Part shown: positions 41,341-50,027 of the stretch, piece by piece | Layout: each line of letters starts with the position of its first letter | Position numbering within the stretch: the first letter of the stretch is position 1 | Source: Archaeoglobus sp. UBA230 | GTDB lineage: Archaea; Halobacteriota; Archaeoglobi; Archaeoglobales; Archaeoglobaceae | Reading direction: 5' to 3' | DNA length: 64,000 bases | Assembly (NCBI GenBank): GCA_002507545.1 | Contig: DAVR01000003.1 | Coordinates: 62,001-126,000 of the forward strand | Made by a program: the position numbers and the translations under genes | The notes under the pieces: generated by a model | Told to the model about the DNA's origin: nothing | Seen by the model: only the letters and a program-made list of their open reading frames with translations | Database searches by the model: none

Positions 41341-43152
41341 TCATTCCAGAGCCATAATCTCTGCACCACTTAGAATATCCTTTTCCACACCCTCAACAAG
41401 CGGTTTTCTGTTGAGTATTCTACCCCTGAGGGAATATCTCAGCTCGACCTCCTCGTCGGGCTTCAGTGCCACGATCCATGAGACTGTTGTATATCCGGAG
41501 GACGTTATCTTCGCACCATCAGCCTTTACCTCCCCAGAGCACATTTCAAACACCTTTAACTCTTTCTTGGACTTCGTGAAGTTCGATACTCTCAGAACGA
41601 CTTCCTTGATTCCGTTCTGCTCCGCCACATCCCTCTCGATGTGTAGATACCCCATGATCCTCGCGACTATCTTGTCCACCTCGATGGGGTCTTTCTCCAG
41701 AACCTCGCAGACTTTACGAGCGATGAGTGGTAAAACCTTGCTTATCATCTCCTCCTTCTTTTTCTTCTTCTGCTGTCTGCTTCTTCTATCTATATACTCC
41801 TTAAGCCTCCTCCCTGCCTCCTGCAGAGCTAAACGTGTTTCGTCAATTATCTCTGGGATTGCTGCCACAGCCTCCTTCGATTCTGAAGTGTAAGGGATGT
41901 TTGTCGAGGCAACATGGACGAGGATGACGGCAGGGGCTGAGGGCAGTTCCCCCTTATTCTGCATCAAACCATAGGTCTTCCAGTTCACATTCTCAACTGC
42001 TTTTGTCAAAGCACATCCTCCCTGCTGATAGAGTAAGGGAATCTTGTTCGCATACCTTAGCAGCATCACCTTCTCTGTCTTTATCTCCCCCCCATACGCG
42101 ATTCCGACCTCCACGAGGAACGGATGACCAGAGTAAACTTTCGGCTTCCTTGTTACAGCATAAACGAATTCCGGAGAATACTGTGCCATCAGGCTCCTTG
42201 AAATCATCTTCTCCCCTATTGGAGACAGACAATCAGTCGGGGGTGGCAGAAAATCCGTGCTGCGGAAGGCTTCGAGAAGCTTAGCGGCTTCATCTCTCCC
42301 CATTTCCTGTGGTTTCTCAGTTCCGCCAAATCCTGCCCTTCTAAGAACGTCTTCCGCTATCTTGTCTCCAACCCTTACGAACTCCTCCTTAAGGAATTTT
42401 TTAAGCGTATTCGCCTTTGTTGCCTTGAGCATGTTCATAAGGGTTCCAAGCTCTATACCATGGGGATGGGGCTTGATTGACTTTGGTGAGGGTGGAATTT
42501 CATCGGTAACCCTGCCAAACTCGTGTATAGCTCCATCTGGTTCTACAAAGGTTATTTTTGCGTGTGGATTTATAACCGCAGTTTCTTTCAGGTATTCAAG
42601 GACACTTTGCTTTCTCTCTCTCACGTAATTTCCGGCAATTTCAAGCTCGATTTTTGTCCCGCTTGGAAGATACCAGTCTTCCTCACACTCTTCAACAATT
42701 TCTGGCTCGTTTCTCTTCGTATTGATGTACAGCACCATCTTAGTTGCCCTCTCATCATCGGCTGTTTTCGATATCACTACTGCCGGCTTTCCAGTTGTTA
42801 GCTGAGCATACAATACCGCGGCGGATATTCCTATCCCCTGCTGACCTCTGCTCTGTCTTATTTCGTGAAATCTCGACCCGTATAGTAACTTCCCGAAAAC
42901 TTTGGGTATTTGTTTCCTCTCAATTCCCGGTCCGTTGTCCTCAACAACGACTCTGAAGTGATCGTCAACCTTTGATATTCTGACAAAGATGTCAGGTAGT
43001 ATCCCCGCCTCCTCACACGCATCGAGGGCGTTATCAACAGCCTCCTTGACGACGGTGATGATAGCCTTGGCGGGGTTGGAGTAGCCGAGTATGTGCTTGT
43101 TCTTCTCGAAGAACTCCGCAACGCTAATCTCTCTGTGCTTGCTCTCCGTCAT
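41341..43152 (-). CDS. top6B: DNA topoisomerase VI subunit B
   Basis: 603 aa. GHKL ATPase motifs: [14 protein letters not shown] (N box), [20 protein letters not shown] (G1), [15 protein letters not shown] (G2 lid) and a transducer domain with the switch lysine region ([19 protein letters not shown]). With subunit A (Spo11-like) it forms the archaeal type IIB topoisomerase that relaxes and decatenates DNA. The A subunit gene is not adjacent and not in the window. Its start overlaps the upstream RAM-domain gene by 4 bp. Confidence 0.96.
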   Translation of the reverse strand: MTESKHREISVAEFFEKNKHILGYSNPAKAIITVVKEAVDNALDACEEAGILPDIFVRISKVDDHFRVVVEDNGPGIERKQIPKVFGKLLYGSRFHEIRQSRGQQGIGISAAVLYAQLTTGKPAVVISKTADDERATKMVLYINTKRNEPEIVEECEEDWYLPSGTKIELEIAGNYVRERKQSVLEYLKETAVINPHAKITFVEPDGAIHEFGRVTDEIPPSPKSIKPHPHGIELGTLMNMLKATKANTLKKFLKEEFVRVGDKIAEDVLRRAGFGGTEKPQEMGRDEAAKLLEAFRSTDFLPPPTDCLSPIGEKMISRSLMAQYSPEFVYAVTRKPKVYSGHPFLVEVGIAYGGEIKTEKVMLLRYANKIPLLYQQGGCALTKAVENVNWKTYGLMQNKGELPSAPAVILVHVASTNIPYTSESKEAVAAIPEIIDETRLALQEAGRRLKEYIDRRSRQQKKKKKEEMISKVLPLIARKVCEVLEKDPIEVDKIVARIMGYLHIERDVAEQNGIKEVVLRVSNFTKSKKELKVFEMCSGEVKADGAKITSSGYTTVSWIVALKPDEEVELRYSLRGRILNRKPLVEGVEKDILSGAEIMALE

Positions 43153-43379
43153 ATCTCCGCTCCAACGACGGTTTGGGTTTTTGTAACACCCTCAATTCCC
43201 CGTATCTCATCAACAAGCCTGTTCAAGTCTGACAAACTTTGAGTGTCAATGATTACAACAAAGTCAAATTCCCCAAAGACGTGGTAGACCTCTCTTACAT
43301 CCTTCTTTTTTTTAATCTCAAGATAAACTTCTTTCTCCTTTCCTGGAGCCACATTTACCATTGTCACTCCAATTACCAT
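43149..43379 (-). CDS. stand-alone Lrp/AsnC effector (RAM) domain protein
   Basis: 76 aa. The whole protein is one RAM domain: [16 protein letters not shown], a [19 protein letters not shown] core and the final [14 protein letters not shown]. There is no DNA-binding domain, so it may bind amino acids or dimerise with full Lrp-type regulators. Its stop overlaps the top6B start (4 bp), so it is co-translated with the topoisomerase subunit. Confidence 0.88.
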   Translation of the reverse strand: MVIGVTMVNVAPGKEKEVYLEIKKKKDVREVYHVFGEFDFVVIIDTQSLSDLNRLVDEIRGIEGVTKTQTVVGAEI

Positions 43380-43415
43380 GATATCTGGTGGATTTTATGA
43401 TTTAATACTTTTTCC

Positions 43416-43425
43416 CGCAACAACC
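43416..43425 (+). repeat. left target-site duplication, 10 bp
   Basis: CGCAACAACC, repeated exactly at 44838-44847, directly outside the terminal inverted repeats of the insertion element. A perfect 10-bp direct repeat in these two positions is strong evidence of a transposition event at this point. Confidence 0.8.
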
Positions 43426-43445
43426 GGTTTTGGGACAAAATTCCC

Positions 43446-43571
43446 TTAATCCCTGACAACGATCACATAGGCCCTCCACCCGATATACCTCTTTGGAACA
43501 TCAACCTTTGCTGAATTGCCGAAAGGAGTAACCCTCTTCTCAAAAACAACCTCAACTTCTTCTTTCAACAC
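43446..43571 (-). CDS. DUF2080-type transposase-associated small protein, 41 aa
   Basis: The product (LKEEVEVVFEKRVTPFGNSA, then KVDVPKRYIGWRAYVIVVRD) matches the SpoVT/AbrB-like DUF2080 proteins encoded in archaeal insertion sequences: a VTPFGNSAKVxVPKRYIG core. GTG 43571 gives 41 aa, somewhat short for the family; the frame is open further but without a start codon, so the N-terminus may have been lost. It ends 6 bp inside the left terminal repeat. Confidence 0.65.
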   Translation of the reverse strand: MLKEEVEVVFEKRVTPFGNSAKVDVPKRYIGWRAYVIVVRD

Positions 43572-43795
43572 GAAGTCACGTTTCTTAACTTCATCCTTCT
43601 CGTATTTAGTATATTCATAGAAATACTTAAATATTTTTAGTTCAAATTTGAGTATGAATCTTGGATTCGGGGTGACAAAGAAGTTTGCAGGAAATTCTGT
43701 AAGTTCCGGATGAAATTGCAGAGGAGATAGAGAGGGTTAAATTGAGGAGTCAGGTTATTAAATTGCCCCATACTGTCAAGATCCACAGAATACCA

Positions 43796-44335
43796 TCAGA
43801 TAAGTCTTAAACCTCTCTCGATAGCAAAAGTTGCAATGGCTGTTACAACTCCCATCAGGCCCATTTTGGCTCCTGAAATGAGGATGTTTCTCTTCGACAC
43901 AATTCCATAGTACACACCAATTATGAAAAGTGATGTCGCTGTCAATCCAACAGAAAGGGCTAAAGCGAGGTTGACGCTGTATCCAACTATCAGTGACAGA
44001 ATGAAAGGAAATACAGGAAGAAAGCTGCCGAATGCAGTTGATGTTCCATCTATAATCCCCCTCAACATGACTTTTTTTCTGATCTCCTTGTAAATTTCCG
44101 TTTTTCTGAGGTCTAAAAGCATTGATTTCTCAACTTCGCTGAGCTTTATTTCCTCTTCAACCATTTCAGCAGAGAATGCACCGAAGGCATTTGAAATTGC
44201 ATTTGCTATGCCTCCACCAATTCCGGCAGAAATGACAATGCTAATTTCAGCATTTGAAGCTCCTATTACAACCCCGAGTACAGAAAGGGCACCGTCTATA
44301 AATCCCCTGACCACCTGTCTTTCCATAAATCCCAT
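43796..44335 (-). CDS. second VIT1/CCC1-family membrane protein, inside the insertion element
   Basis: 179 aa, about five TM helices. The first helix carries RGFIDGALSVLGVVIGAS, then GGIANAISNAFGAFSAEMVEEEIKLSE, where conserved acidic residues form the metal-binding cytoplasmic part; a second half (MLRGIIDGTSTAFGSFLPV) repeats the pattern. The expected role is Fe2+ or Mn2+ transport. It is intact and full length although the transposon genes around it are broken. It lacks the N-terminal extension of the member at 23493-24086. Confidence 0.8.
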   Translation of the reverse strand: MGFMERQVVRGFIDGALSVLGVVIGASNAEISIVISAGIGGGIANAISNAFGAFSAEMVEEEIKLSEVEKSMLLDLRKTEIYKEIRKKVMLRGIIDGTSTAFGSFLPVFPFILSLIVGYSVNLALALSVGLTATSLFIIGVYYGIVSKRNILISGAKMGLMGVVTAIATFAIERGLRLI

Positions 44336-44419
44336 TCAGAAAACAGACACTTAATCTTTTACTTTTAATTCAAATTACGACGTCTTTAGGATAACCAATA
44401 TTGAGAAGGAATATACGTT

Positions 44420-44822
44420 GGACTTGGTTATTCAAACAGATCGGAGAAGGACGCCTTTGAGAAAACGATGAAGATGCTCAAAAACGTAGATGTAAAGATC
44501 AACTCGATCTCTCTCGGTAGATATTTACAGCTTCAGAAAGGTTCTGAGGATGTTTGACGTTGAGACTGCTGTTTACGTCATTCCAAAGCGAAATCTTGCC
44601 AGAATAGGATTTGAGTGGTTGAGGGTTATCGAGAGGATTGTTGAAATGCCATACAGGTTTTTGAAGATGTATTTTAAGAGGAATTTGAGTGAAGCAGGAT
44701 TCTCTGCTGATAAGAGAAGGTTTGGATGGTTGATAAGGCAGAGAAGGGGGGACAGGAGAGAGATGGCTTTGTTTGCTGTCGGGCTGTTGCACAACTTATT
44801 TGCAGTGAGGGTGGTGGGGTAG
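44420..44822 (+). pseudogene. transposase C-terminal remnant with frameshift
   Basis: Two adjacent frames encode one protein. The first (44420-44550) reads GYSNRSEKDAFEKTMKMLKN and DVKINSISLGRYLQLQKGSE, then stops. The second (from 44550) reads FDVETAVYVIPKRNLARIGF and NLSEAGFSADKRRFGWLIRQ to a stop at 44822. The second matches the C-terminal part of archaeal IS transposases (the final catalytic-Glu region and helical tail). One frameshift near 44545 and loss of everything before 44420 make it non-functional. Confidence 0.78.
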
Positions 44823-44837
44823 TTTTGTCCCAAAACT

Positions 44838-44847
44838 CGCAACAACC
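44838..44847 (+). repeat. right target-site duplication, 10 bp
   Basis: Exact copy of 43416-43425, immediately after the right terminal repeat. See the left copy. Confidence 0.8.
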
Positions 44848-44883
44848 AAAACAATCAAATAAACTAAATGCCATTCTTTAACG

Positions 44884-46305
44884 ATGGAGTATATATTCGA
44901 AGAAGTTAAGATTACGGAAAGAAATTCTCCAAAATTCATACTGGAAGGAGAGGAAATTGACATTTGGAGCGAGGAATATATAAATTACCACTCAAAGAGC
45001 GTATCGGAGTATATCCGGGACAAGCTAATTGAGTTTGAGAAGAAAGGTATAGACCCATTTGCAGAAATCGTTGGGAAAGAGATCGAAAAAGATATGGTTA
45101 AGACTGCTCTGATGAGCGGTTCAAATATACTGTTTAAGGGAAAGAAGGGATATGGAAAAACGACCTTTTCCAAGACCATCTCCAAGCTTCTACCAGAAAA
45201 AATACTGGCGATTAAAGGTTGCAGAATCCATGACGATCCCACACAGCCCACCTGCTTTTCATGTAAGAAAAAGCTGCTGGAGGAAGAGGAGGTTGAACTC
45301 ACCTTCATACCCAAAAAGTGGATAAGAGTGGCAGGAGACCCGATGATGACAACAAGACAACTAATAGGTGGAATCAGTCTGCAGAAGATAAAGGAAGGCT
45401 ACGATTTGGATCATCCAGAAGTTTTCACTCCCGGAAGGGTGCTTAAGGCACATCGGGGTATTGCCTATTTCGACGAACTTGGCTCCATCCCATCATCTCT
45501 GCAGACATTACTTCATGAACTGCTGGAGGAGAAGCAGATTACAACACCAGAAGGTGACATAATCCCAATGAAGATAGATACCCTTGTCATAGCTTCAACC
45601 AATCCGGCAAACTACAGGGGAGTGTCTGACATCAAGGAGCCGCTGCTCGACAGAATGGAGCAGATTGATATAGGCCCACCAGAGACGCTTGAAGAGGAAA
45701 TAGCGATTGGACTTAAAAATATGGCTATAAGGAAAGATATCATTCCGGAATGGCATCTCAAGATTCTCGCTGGTGCTGTAAGATGCATGAGAAGCAGAAA
45801 TTGTAGGTATTCGGCAAGGATAGAGGTTGAACCAAGCTGCAGGGCTACAATCAAAGCCTTTGACCATGTAGCCGCATCGGCTCTGAGAAATGGAAGAGAA
45901 GCTGTAATGTTCGCAGATTACGGCAAAGATTACTCTAATGTAAAGCTGGCTTTAAAGAGCAGATTTGAAGTTGACTACGAGGATGAAGTTAGCAAGGACG
46001 ACGTGATTGTCGGAGTTGTCAATGATTCGATTGACACGATTTGCGGAGAAATTTACTCCGAAATTCCAAGAAACATCTTTGGCGGTTTGATGGAGGAACT
46101 TTCCGAGATGGGGGAGATTGACGTCTATGCTGAGAACGGGCTTAAGAGTTACAGAAACCTCTGGACTTTCCTGTCATCAATCTGCAGAAAAAGCAGCGAA
46201 GTGAATTCGGCATTCGAAATAACCCTTGAAGCGATTGCGAGATGCACGGGTTTGGTTGAGAGAGTGTCGGATGGTGTTTATGTCTACACTGCCTACGACA
46301 GATAA
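44884..46305 (+). CDS. AAA+ ATPase, magnesium-chelatase I / MoxR-like
   Basis: 473 aa. Walker A GKKGYGKTTFSK near residue 80, Walker B GIAYFDELGSIPSSLQTLLHE near 200, then ASTNPANYRG and the arginine-finger region DIKEPLLDRMEQIDIG, which fit the ChlI/BchI/MoxR group. Between Walker A and B is an insert with CRIHDDPTQPTCFSCKKK that could bind zinc. Members use ATP to insert metal or remodel partner proteins with a VWA subunit, which is encoded by the next, overlapping gene. A TATA-like AAATAAAC lies about 25 nt upstream. Confidence 0.86.
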   Translation: MEYIFEEVKITERNSPKFILEGEEIDIWSEEYINYHSKSVSEYIRDKLIEFEKKGIDPFAEIVGKEIEKDMVKTALMSGSNILFKGKKGYGKTTFSKTISKLLPEKILAIKGCRIHDDPTQPTCFSCKKKLLEEEEVELTFIPKKWIRVAGDPMMTTRQLIGGISLQKIKEGYDLDHPEVFTPGRVLKAHRGIAYFDELGSIPSSLQTLLHELLEEKQITTPEGDIIPMKIDTLVIASTNPANYRGVSDIKEPLLDRMEQIDIGPPETLEEEIAIGLKNMAIRKDIIPEWHLKILAGAVRCMRSRNCRYSARIEVEPSCRATIKAFDHVAASALRNGREAVMFADYGKDYSNVKLALKSRFEVDYEDEVSKDDVIVGVVNDSIDTICGEIYSEIPRNIFGGLMEELSEMGEIDVYAENGLKSYRNLWTFLSSICRKSSEVNSAFEITLEAIARCTGLVERVSDGVYVYTAYDR

Positions 46306-47515
46306 ACCTGAATGCGGACTCTGCGAGAGAGTGGAGAGTGGAATAGAGAAGATAGCTGACGACTTGCTCTACTCCCTATTCAACCCATACAACAGAGATC
46401 AGGGCGAGTTTGATGTTACTGAATTGATAAAAAAGCACATAAGCGAGGAGATGGTTAAAGACTTCGAGATGCTCTCTTCAACCTTCAAAGAGTTTACAAA
46501 GACCTTTGGATACATAAGCAACTACTGGATGGACAAAATTGCCGATCTTAAGGAGGCAAAGCAGAAGGCTTGGGAAGAGCTTAAAGAGATGCTTAGACAG
46601 GAAATGCTCAGCAGGGAGCAGTTGAGCATGAGTCAAATTGTTGATAACTTCTTCGATGAAGTCATTGAGGAATTGCAAGACCTCGGATACATCGAGAAGG
46701 TCGAGACCAGATTTCACAGGAAAATAGTAAGTTACACCGCAAAGGCGGAGAAGGTGCTTGGAGAAAAAGTATTGTCCTTAAGTCTTCAGAATCTTGAAAA
46801 GAAGCATTATGGCGAACATGAGACTGAAAAAATTGGTGTTTCAATTTTCTCCAGCGAAAGACTTGTGGAGTTTGACCCCTATCTGCACACTTTTGACAAC
46901 CTCGACATTCCTGAGAGTTTGCTTAAGTCGGCAATAAGGGGTGAGATCGAATTTGAGGAGAGAGAGATGGTCGCAAGACAGCCGAAGCACTCTGAAAAGT
47001 GTGTTTACGTCATGCTGATTGACGTTAGCGACTCCATGAGGGGCAGGAAGATAGTTGGGGCGATTGAGGCTGCAATGTGTCTGAAAAGGGCGATTAAGAG
47101 GGGGGGTAGCAATGACGAGTTGAGGGTTGTTGCCTTCAACCATAGGGTCAGGGAAATAAAGGAGGGGGATATCCTCAACCTCGAACCGAGGGGCAGAACA
47201 GACATTGGTTTGGCTTTGAAAAAGGCAAGGGATATCCTGAGAGAGAGCTCAGGAACGGGGATCATTTTTCTTATTTCCGACGGTGAACCAACTTCAAGTT
47301 TTAACCCCTACTTAACCCCATGGAGGTGTGCCCTCAAGGAAGCTGAAAAACTCAGAAATGTGGACGCAAGGCTGCAGGTAATTATGTTCGGAAAGGAAGG
47401 GAGATTTCTTGAGCTTTGCAAGAACATAGCTAAGCTTAGTGGAAAGGCTAACCTATTTCACTTTTCCGACCCGTTAAACCTCAAAAAATTTGTTATCAAG
47501 AGATTTGCGCGCTAA
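46280..47515 (+). CDS. VWA-domain partner of the AAA+ ATPase
   Basis: 411 aa. The N-terminal half is helical with a Cys pair at the start (ECGLCERVESG). The C-terminal von Willebrand A domain has a complete MIDAS: LIDVSDSMRGRK (DxSxS), a Thr in GRTDIGLAL and Asp in ISDGEPTSS. ATPase plus VWA pairs act together as metal-chelatase-like or protein-remodelling machines. ATG 46280 overlaps the ATPase gene by 26 bp with GGTG as RBS. The last 4 bp overlap the convergent KaiC-like gene. Confidence 0.86.
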   Translation: MSTLPTTDKPECGLCERVESGIEKIADDLLYSLFNPYNRDQGEFDVTELIKKHISEEMVKDFEMLSSTFKEFTKTFGYISNYWMDKIADLKEAKQKAWEELKEMLRQEMLSREQLSMSQIVDNFFDEVIEELQDLGYIEKVETRFHRKIVSYTAKAEKVLGEKVLSLSLQNLEKKHYGEHETEKIGVSIFSSERLVEFDPYLHTFDNLDIPESLLKSAIRGEIEFEEREMVARQPKHSEKCVYVMLIDVSDSMRGRKIVGAIEAAMCLKRAIKRGGSNDELRVVAFNHRVREIKEGDILNLEPRGRTDIGLALKKARDILRESSGTGIIFLISDGEPTSSFNPYLTPWRCALKEAEKLRNVDARLQVIMFGKEGRFLELCKNIAKLSGKANLFHFSDPLNLKKFVIKRFAR

Positions 47516-48249
47516 GCAAACACTTCTTCCTTTGAATAGACGACTATCCCCTTGTCGGTAATTTCGAAGGGATGAATCTTGCTGCTGTGATTCGTTCCCC
47601 TCATCTTGAAAATCTCGATGCTTCTCACTCTCGTGTTTTCAATTCTCGTGTAGTAAAGGACTACTGTGCCTTCCACAACGAAATTTTCAACACCAAAGCG
47701 ACTTATCTTATCTCCCCCTCCCTCGACAACCTCGCAGGTAAGGATAGATGTCAACCCAAGAATTTCCATGGTTGTTGCGATTTTGAGGAGTTCTACCCTG
47801 AACTTTGCCGGGTCTCCAATAGTGAACCCAATCGAAGTTGTTGAGTCAACAACAGCTCTCCTAGCACCGATTTCATCCTGAATCGTTATTATCTGATCGA
47901 GTAGTGACCTCGTGTCAAAGGGTCTAACATCAATATACCTTTCATCCGATGGCAATCCAATTTTTGTTGAAGTTGCGTCTACTATTGCAAGCATGTTTTC
48001 ATCTTCATACTTTTCTAAATCCCAGCCAAAGGTGAGGAAATGCTCCCTGAGATGCTGGGGTCTTTCTTCAGTAGCAACAAAGACGCCCGGTTCGCTAAAA
48101 TTCTCTATGCCGTTAACGAGGAACTGCATGGCGAAAATAGTTTTACCAGAACCCGACGGGCCGGATACGAGATAACTTCTATCCCTGAGAAGACCCCCTT
48201 CACACAATTCATCAAAACCCGGTATCCCAGTGGGTGCACGCTCCAGCAT
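47512..48249 (-). CDS. KaiC/RadA-superfamily ATPase, single domain
   Basis: 245 aa. It starts APTGIPGFDELCEGGLL with Walker A VSGPSGSGKTIFAMQFL, followed by ATEERPQHLREHF (catalytic Glu pair), Walker B RRAVVDSTTSIG and the final KMRGTNHSSKIHPFEITDKG, all hallmarks of archaeal one-domain KaiC-like proteins, often linked to signalling or taxis. ATG 48249 is chosen because the TATA box (TTTAAACTTTAA) is about 29 nt upstream; GTG 48258 is too near. Confidence 0.88.
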   Translation of the reverse strand: MLERAPTGIPGFDELCEGGLLRDRSYLVSGPSGSGKTIFAMQFLVNGIENFSEPGVFVATEERPQHLREHFLTFGWDLEKYEDENMLAIVDATSTKIGLPSDERYIDVRPFDTRSLLDQIITIQDEIGARRAVVDSTTSIGFTIGDPAKFRVELLKIATTMEILGLTSILTCEVVEGGGDKISRFGVENFVVEGTVVLYYTRIENTRVRSIEIFKMRGTNHSSKIHPFEITDKGIVVYSKEEVFA

Positions 48250-48312
48250 GGTTATCACGTCTTTGTTTGATAAACCTTAAAGTTTAAATTGTTTACGCAT
48301 CATCATTGTGTC

Positions 48313-49425
48313 ATGAGAAAAGTAACAGTTTCTCTGATAAAGGCTGATGTCGGCAGTGTTGCTGGGCACACAACTGTGCCCGATGAGCTGAAGAAGGTTG
48401 CAGAGAAGAGTCTTCAGGATGCTGTTGATAGTGGGTTAATTGTTGATTTCAGAGTCTTTAATGCAGGAGATGATCTTGAGCTGCTGATGACCCACACAAA
48501 AGGTGTTGATAATGAAGAAATCCACAGACTTGCCTGGGAAACGTTCGAAAAAGCTGCCGAAATTGCGAAGGAGATGAAACTGTATGGTGCCGGGCAAGAT
48601 TTACTAAAGGATGCCTTCTCCGGGAACGTGAGAGGATTGGGGCCGGGTGTGGCAGAGATGGAATTCACTGAAAGAAAAGCTGAGCCGTTGATAGCATTCA
48701 TGATGGACAAAACCGAGCCCGGAGCCTTTAACATGCCCATATTCAGAATCTTTGCCGACCCCTTCAACACAGCCGGACTTGTTATTGATCCTTCGATGCA
48801 TTCTGGATTTGTATTCGAAATCTGGGACATAAAAGAAAGCAAGAGAGTGTTTATGAGAACTCCAGAAGAAATGTATGACATCCTCGCACTGATCGGAGGA
48901 AAGAGTAGGTTTGTTATAAAGAGAGTATATCCGAAGGAAGGTGGAAAAGTACCTGCCGATGAGCCTGTAGCAGTTGTGAGCACCGAAAAGCTGTATGAGG
49001 TTGCTGGCGAGTATGTCGGAAAAGATGACCCAGTAGCACTTGTGAGGGCTCAAAGCGGTCTGCCAGCAGTTGGAGAAGTTCTTGAAGCTTTTGCCTTTCC
49101 GCATCTCGTGAGCGGGTGGATGAGGGGTAGCCACAATGGGCCAATAATGCCAGTTCCCTTCAAGTATTCAAAGTGCACAAGATTTGATGGTCCACCAAGG
49201 TGCATTGCTGCGGGATTCCAGATTGCCAATGGAAAGCTCGTGGGGCCAGTGGACATGTTTGATGATCCAGCCTTTGATTACACAAGAAACAAGGCTCTTG
49301 AGGTTGCCGAATATATGCGCCGTCACGGACCATTTGAACCACACAGATTACCAAGTGAAGATATGGAATACACAACTCTGCCCAAAGTGCTTGAAAAGCT
49401 CAAGGGGAGATTTGAAGAAGTCTGA
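48313..49425 (+). CDS. fbp: fructose-1,6-bisphosphate aldolase/phosphatase (archaeal bifunctional)
   Basis: 370 aa, full length for FBPA/P. Signatures: MRKVTVSLIKADVGSVAGHT (metal-binding Asp), MTHTKGVDNEEIHRLAWETF, GNVRGLGPGVAEMEF, and a late GWMRGSHNGPIMPVPFKYSK. One active site condenses triose phosphates and then dephosphorylates FBP, which makes gluconeogenesis one-way in archaea. ATG 48313 gives the conserved N-terminus. The stop overlaps the next start (TGATG-type junction), so the following ThiF-like protein is co-translated. Confidence 0.96.
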   Translation: MRKVTVSLIKADVGSVAGHTTVPDELKKVAEKSLQDAVDSGLIVDFRVFNAGDDLELLMTHTKGVDNEEIHRLAWETFEKAAEIAKEMKLYGAGQDLLKDAFSGNVRGLGPGVAEMEFTERKAEPLIAFMMDKTEPGAFNMPIFRIFADPFNTAGLVIDPSMHSGFVFEIWDIKESKRVFMRTPEEMYDILALIGGKSRFVIKRVYPKEGGKVPADEPVAVVSTEKLYEVAGEYVGKDDPVALVRAQSGLPAVGEVLEAFAFPHLVSGWMRGSHNGPIMPVPFKYSKCTRFDGPPRCIAAGFQIANGKLVGPVDMFDDPAFDYTRNKALEVAEYMRRHGPFEPHRLPSEDMEYTTLPKVLEKLKGRFEEV

Positions 49426-50027
49426 TGAAACACATATTCTGGCACGGAATGGCTGAGGAAGAGAAAATAGAGTATCTCAGGAAATTCAGCGTAGCTGTCG
49501 TTGGAAGCAGGATGCTGATGGAGATTCTCTGGAGAAGTGGAGTTGGGTGTATCAGATACATATCCGATTACGTTTCTCCAGTTGATTCAAGGCTGGACTG
49601 CACAATAGACCCGCTTGAGGCGAATAACTACGATATCGTTCATCCTATGTCCAGCGATTCGTGTGTGATTTCCTACTTGTACCCTGAGAGTGAGGCTGAG
49701 TTGAAAAAACTGCTGAGAGGAATAGATGTCGTTGTTGCACACAAAAACATCGAATTCATGGCAGAGATGGCTGAAAAAATCGGTGCTCCCTTTATTCCCG
49801 ATATAATCACCACTTTTTTACCCGACGGCATCAAATTTTGCGAGGTGGAGTATCCACATGTTAAAAGAGACCCGATCGCCTACGCATTGACTTGCAGCAT
49901 TCAGGCGGGAGAGGTGATGAGGATATTCACCGGTTATCACCTGCCGACGATTGCTCCCGAAGCCTATGTTGTGGATGTGAGGAGCGAAAATTACCTGAGG
50001 AAAATAACGCTGAAGGTGAGACGATAA
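49425..50027 (+). CDS. ThiF/E1-like protein with degenerate nucleotide site, 200 aa
   Basis: The layout follows the ThiF/MoeB/E1 family: an N-terminal Rossmann segment (KFSVAVVGSRMLMEILWRSG, VGCIRYISDYVSP), a middle part predicted alpha/beta (GIDVVVAHKNIEF), and the C-terminal SIQAGEVMRIFTG helix that in ThiF reads qaleaiklltG. The GxGGxG loop is reduced to GSRML, and the catalytic Cys and zinc Cys pairs are not visible, so adenylation is doubtful. It lies between FBPA/P and gatE with overlapping or abutting ends on both sides. Confidence 0.65.
   Translation: MKHIFWHGMAEEEKIEYLRKFSVAVVGSRMLMEILWRSGVGCIRYISDYVSPVDSRLDCTIDPLEANNYDIVHPMSSDSCVISYLYPESEAELKKLLRGIDVVVAHKNIEFMAEMAEKIGAPFIPDIITTFLPDGIKFCEVEYPHVKRDPIAYALTCSIQAGEVMRIFTGYHLPTIAPEAYVVDVRSENYLRKITLKVRR

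Larger units (their letters stand above)
43426..44837. mobile_element. degenerate insertion element carrying a VIT-family gene
   Basis: Length 1412 bp. The left end GGTTTTGGGACAAAA (43426-43440) is an inverted copy of the right end (44823-44837, TTTTGTCCCAAAACT), differing only at the outermost base, and 10-bp direct repeats flank both ends. Inside, left to right: a DUF2080-type small gene on the minus strand ending 6 bp from the left end, a plus-strand stretch with a broken frame (43690-43809) encoding DEIAEEIERVKLRSQVIKLP, an intact VIT-family gene, and the frameshifted end of a transposase that stops at the right end. The transposase N-terminus is missing. Confidence 0.8.

Noticed and set aside
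43796-44335. VIT-family gene as ordinary chromosomal gene next to two unrelated IS scraps
   Set aside because: The inverted ends and the exact 10-bp direct repeat directly outside them are too regular for two independent scraps; treated as one element.
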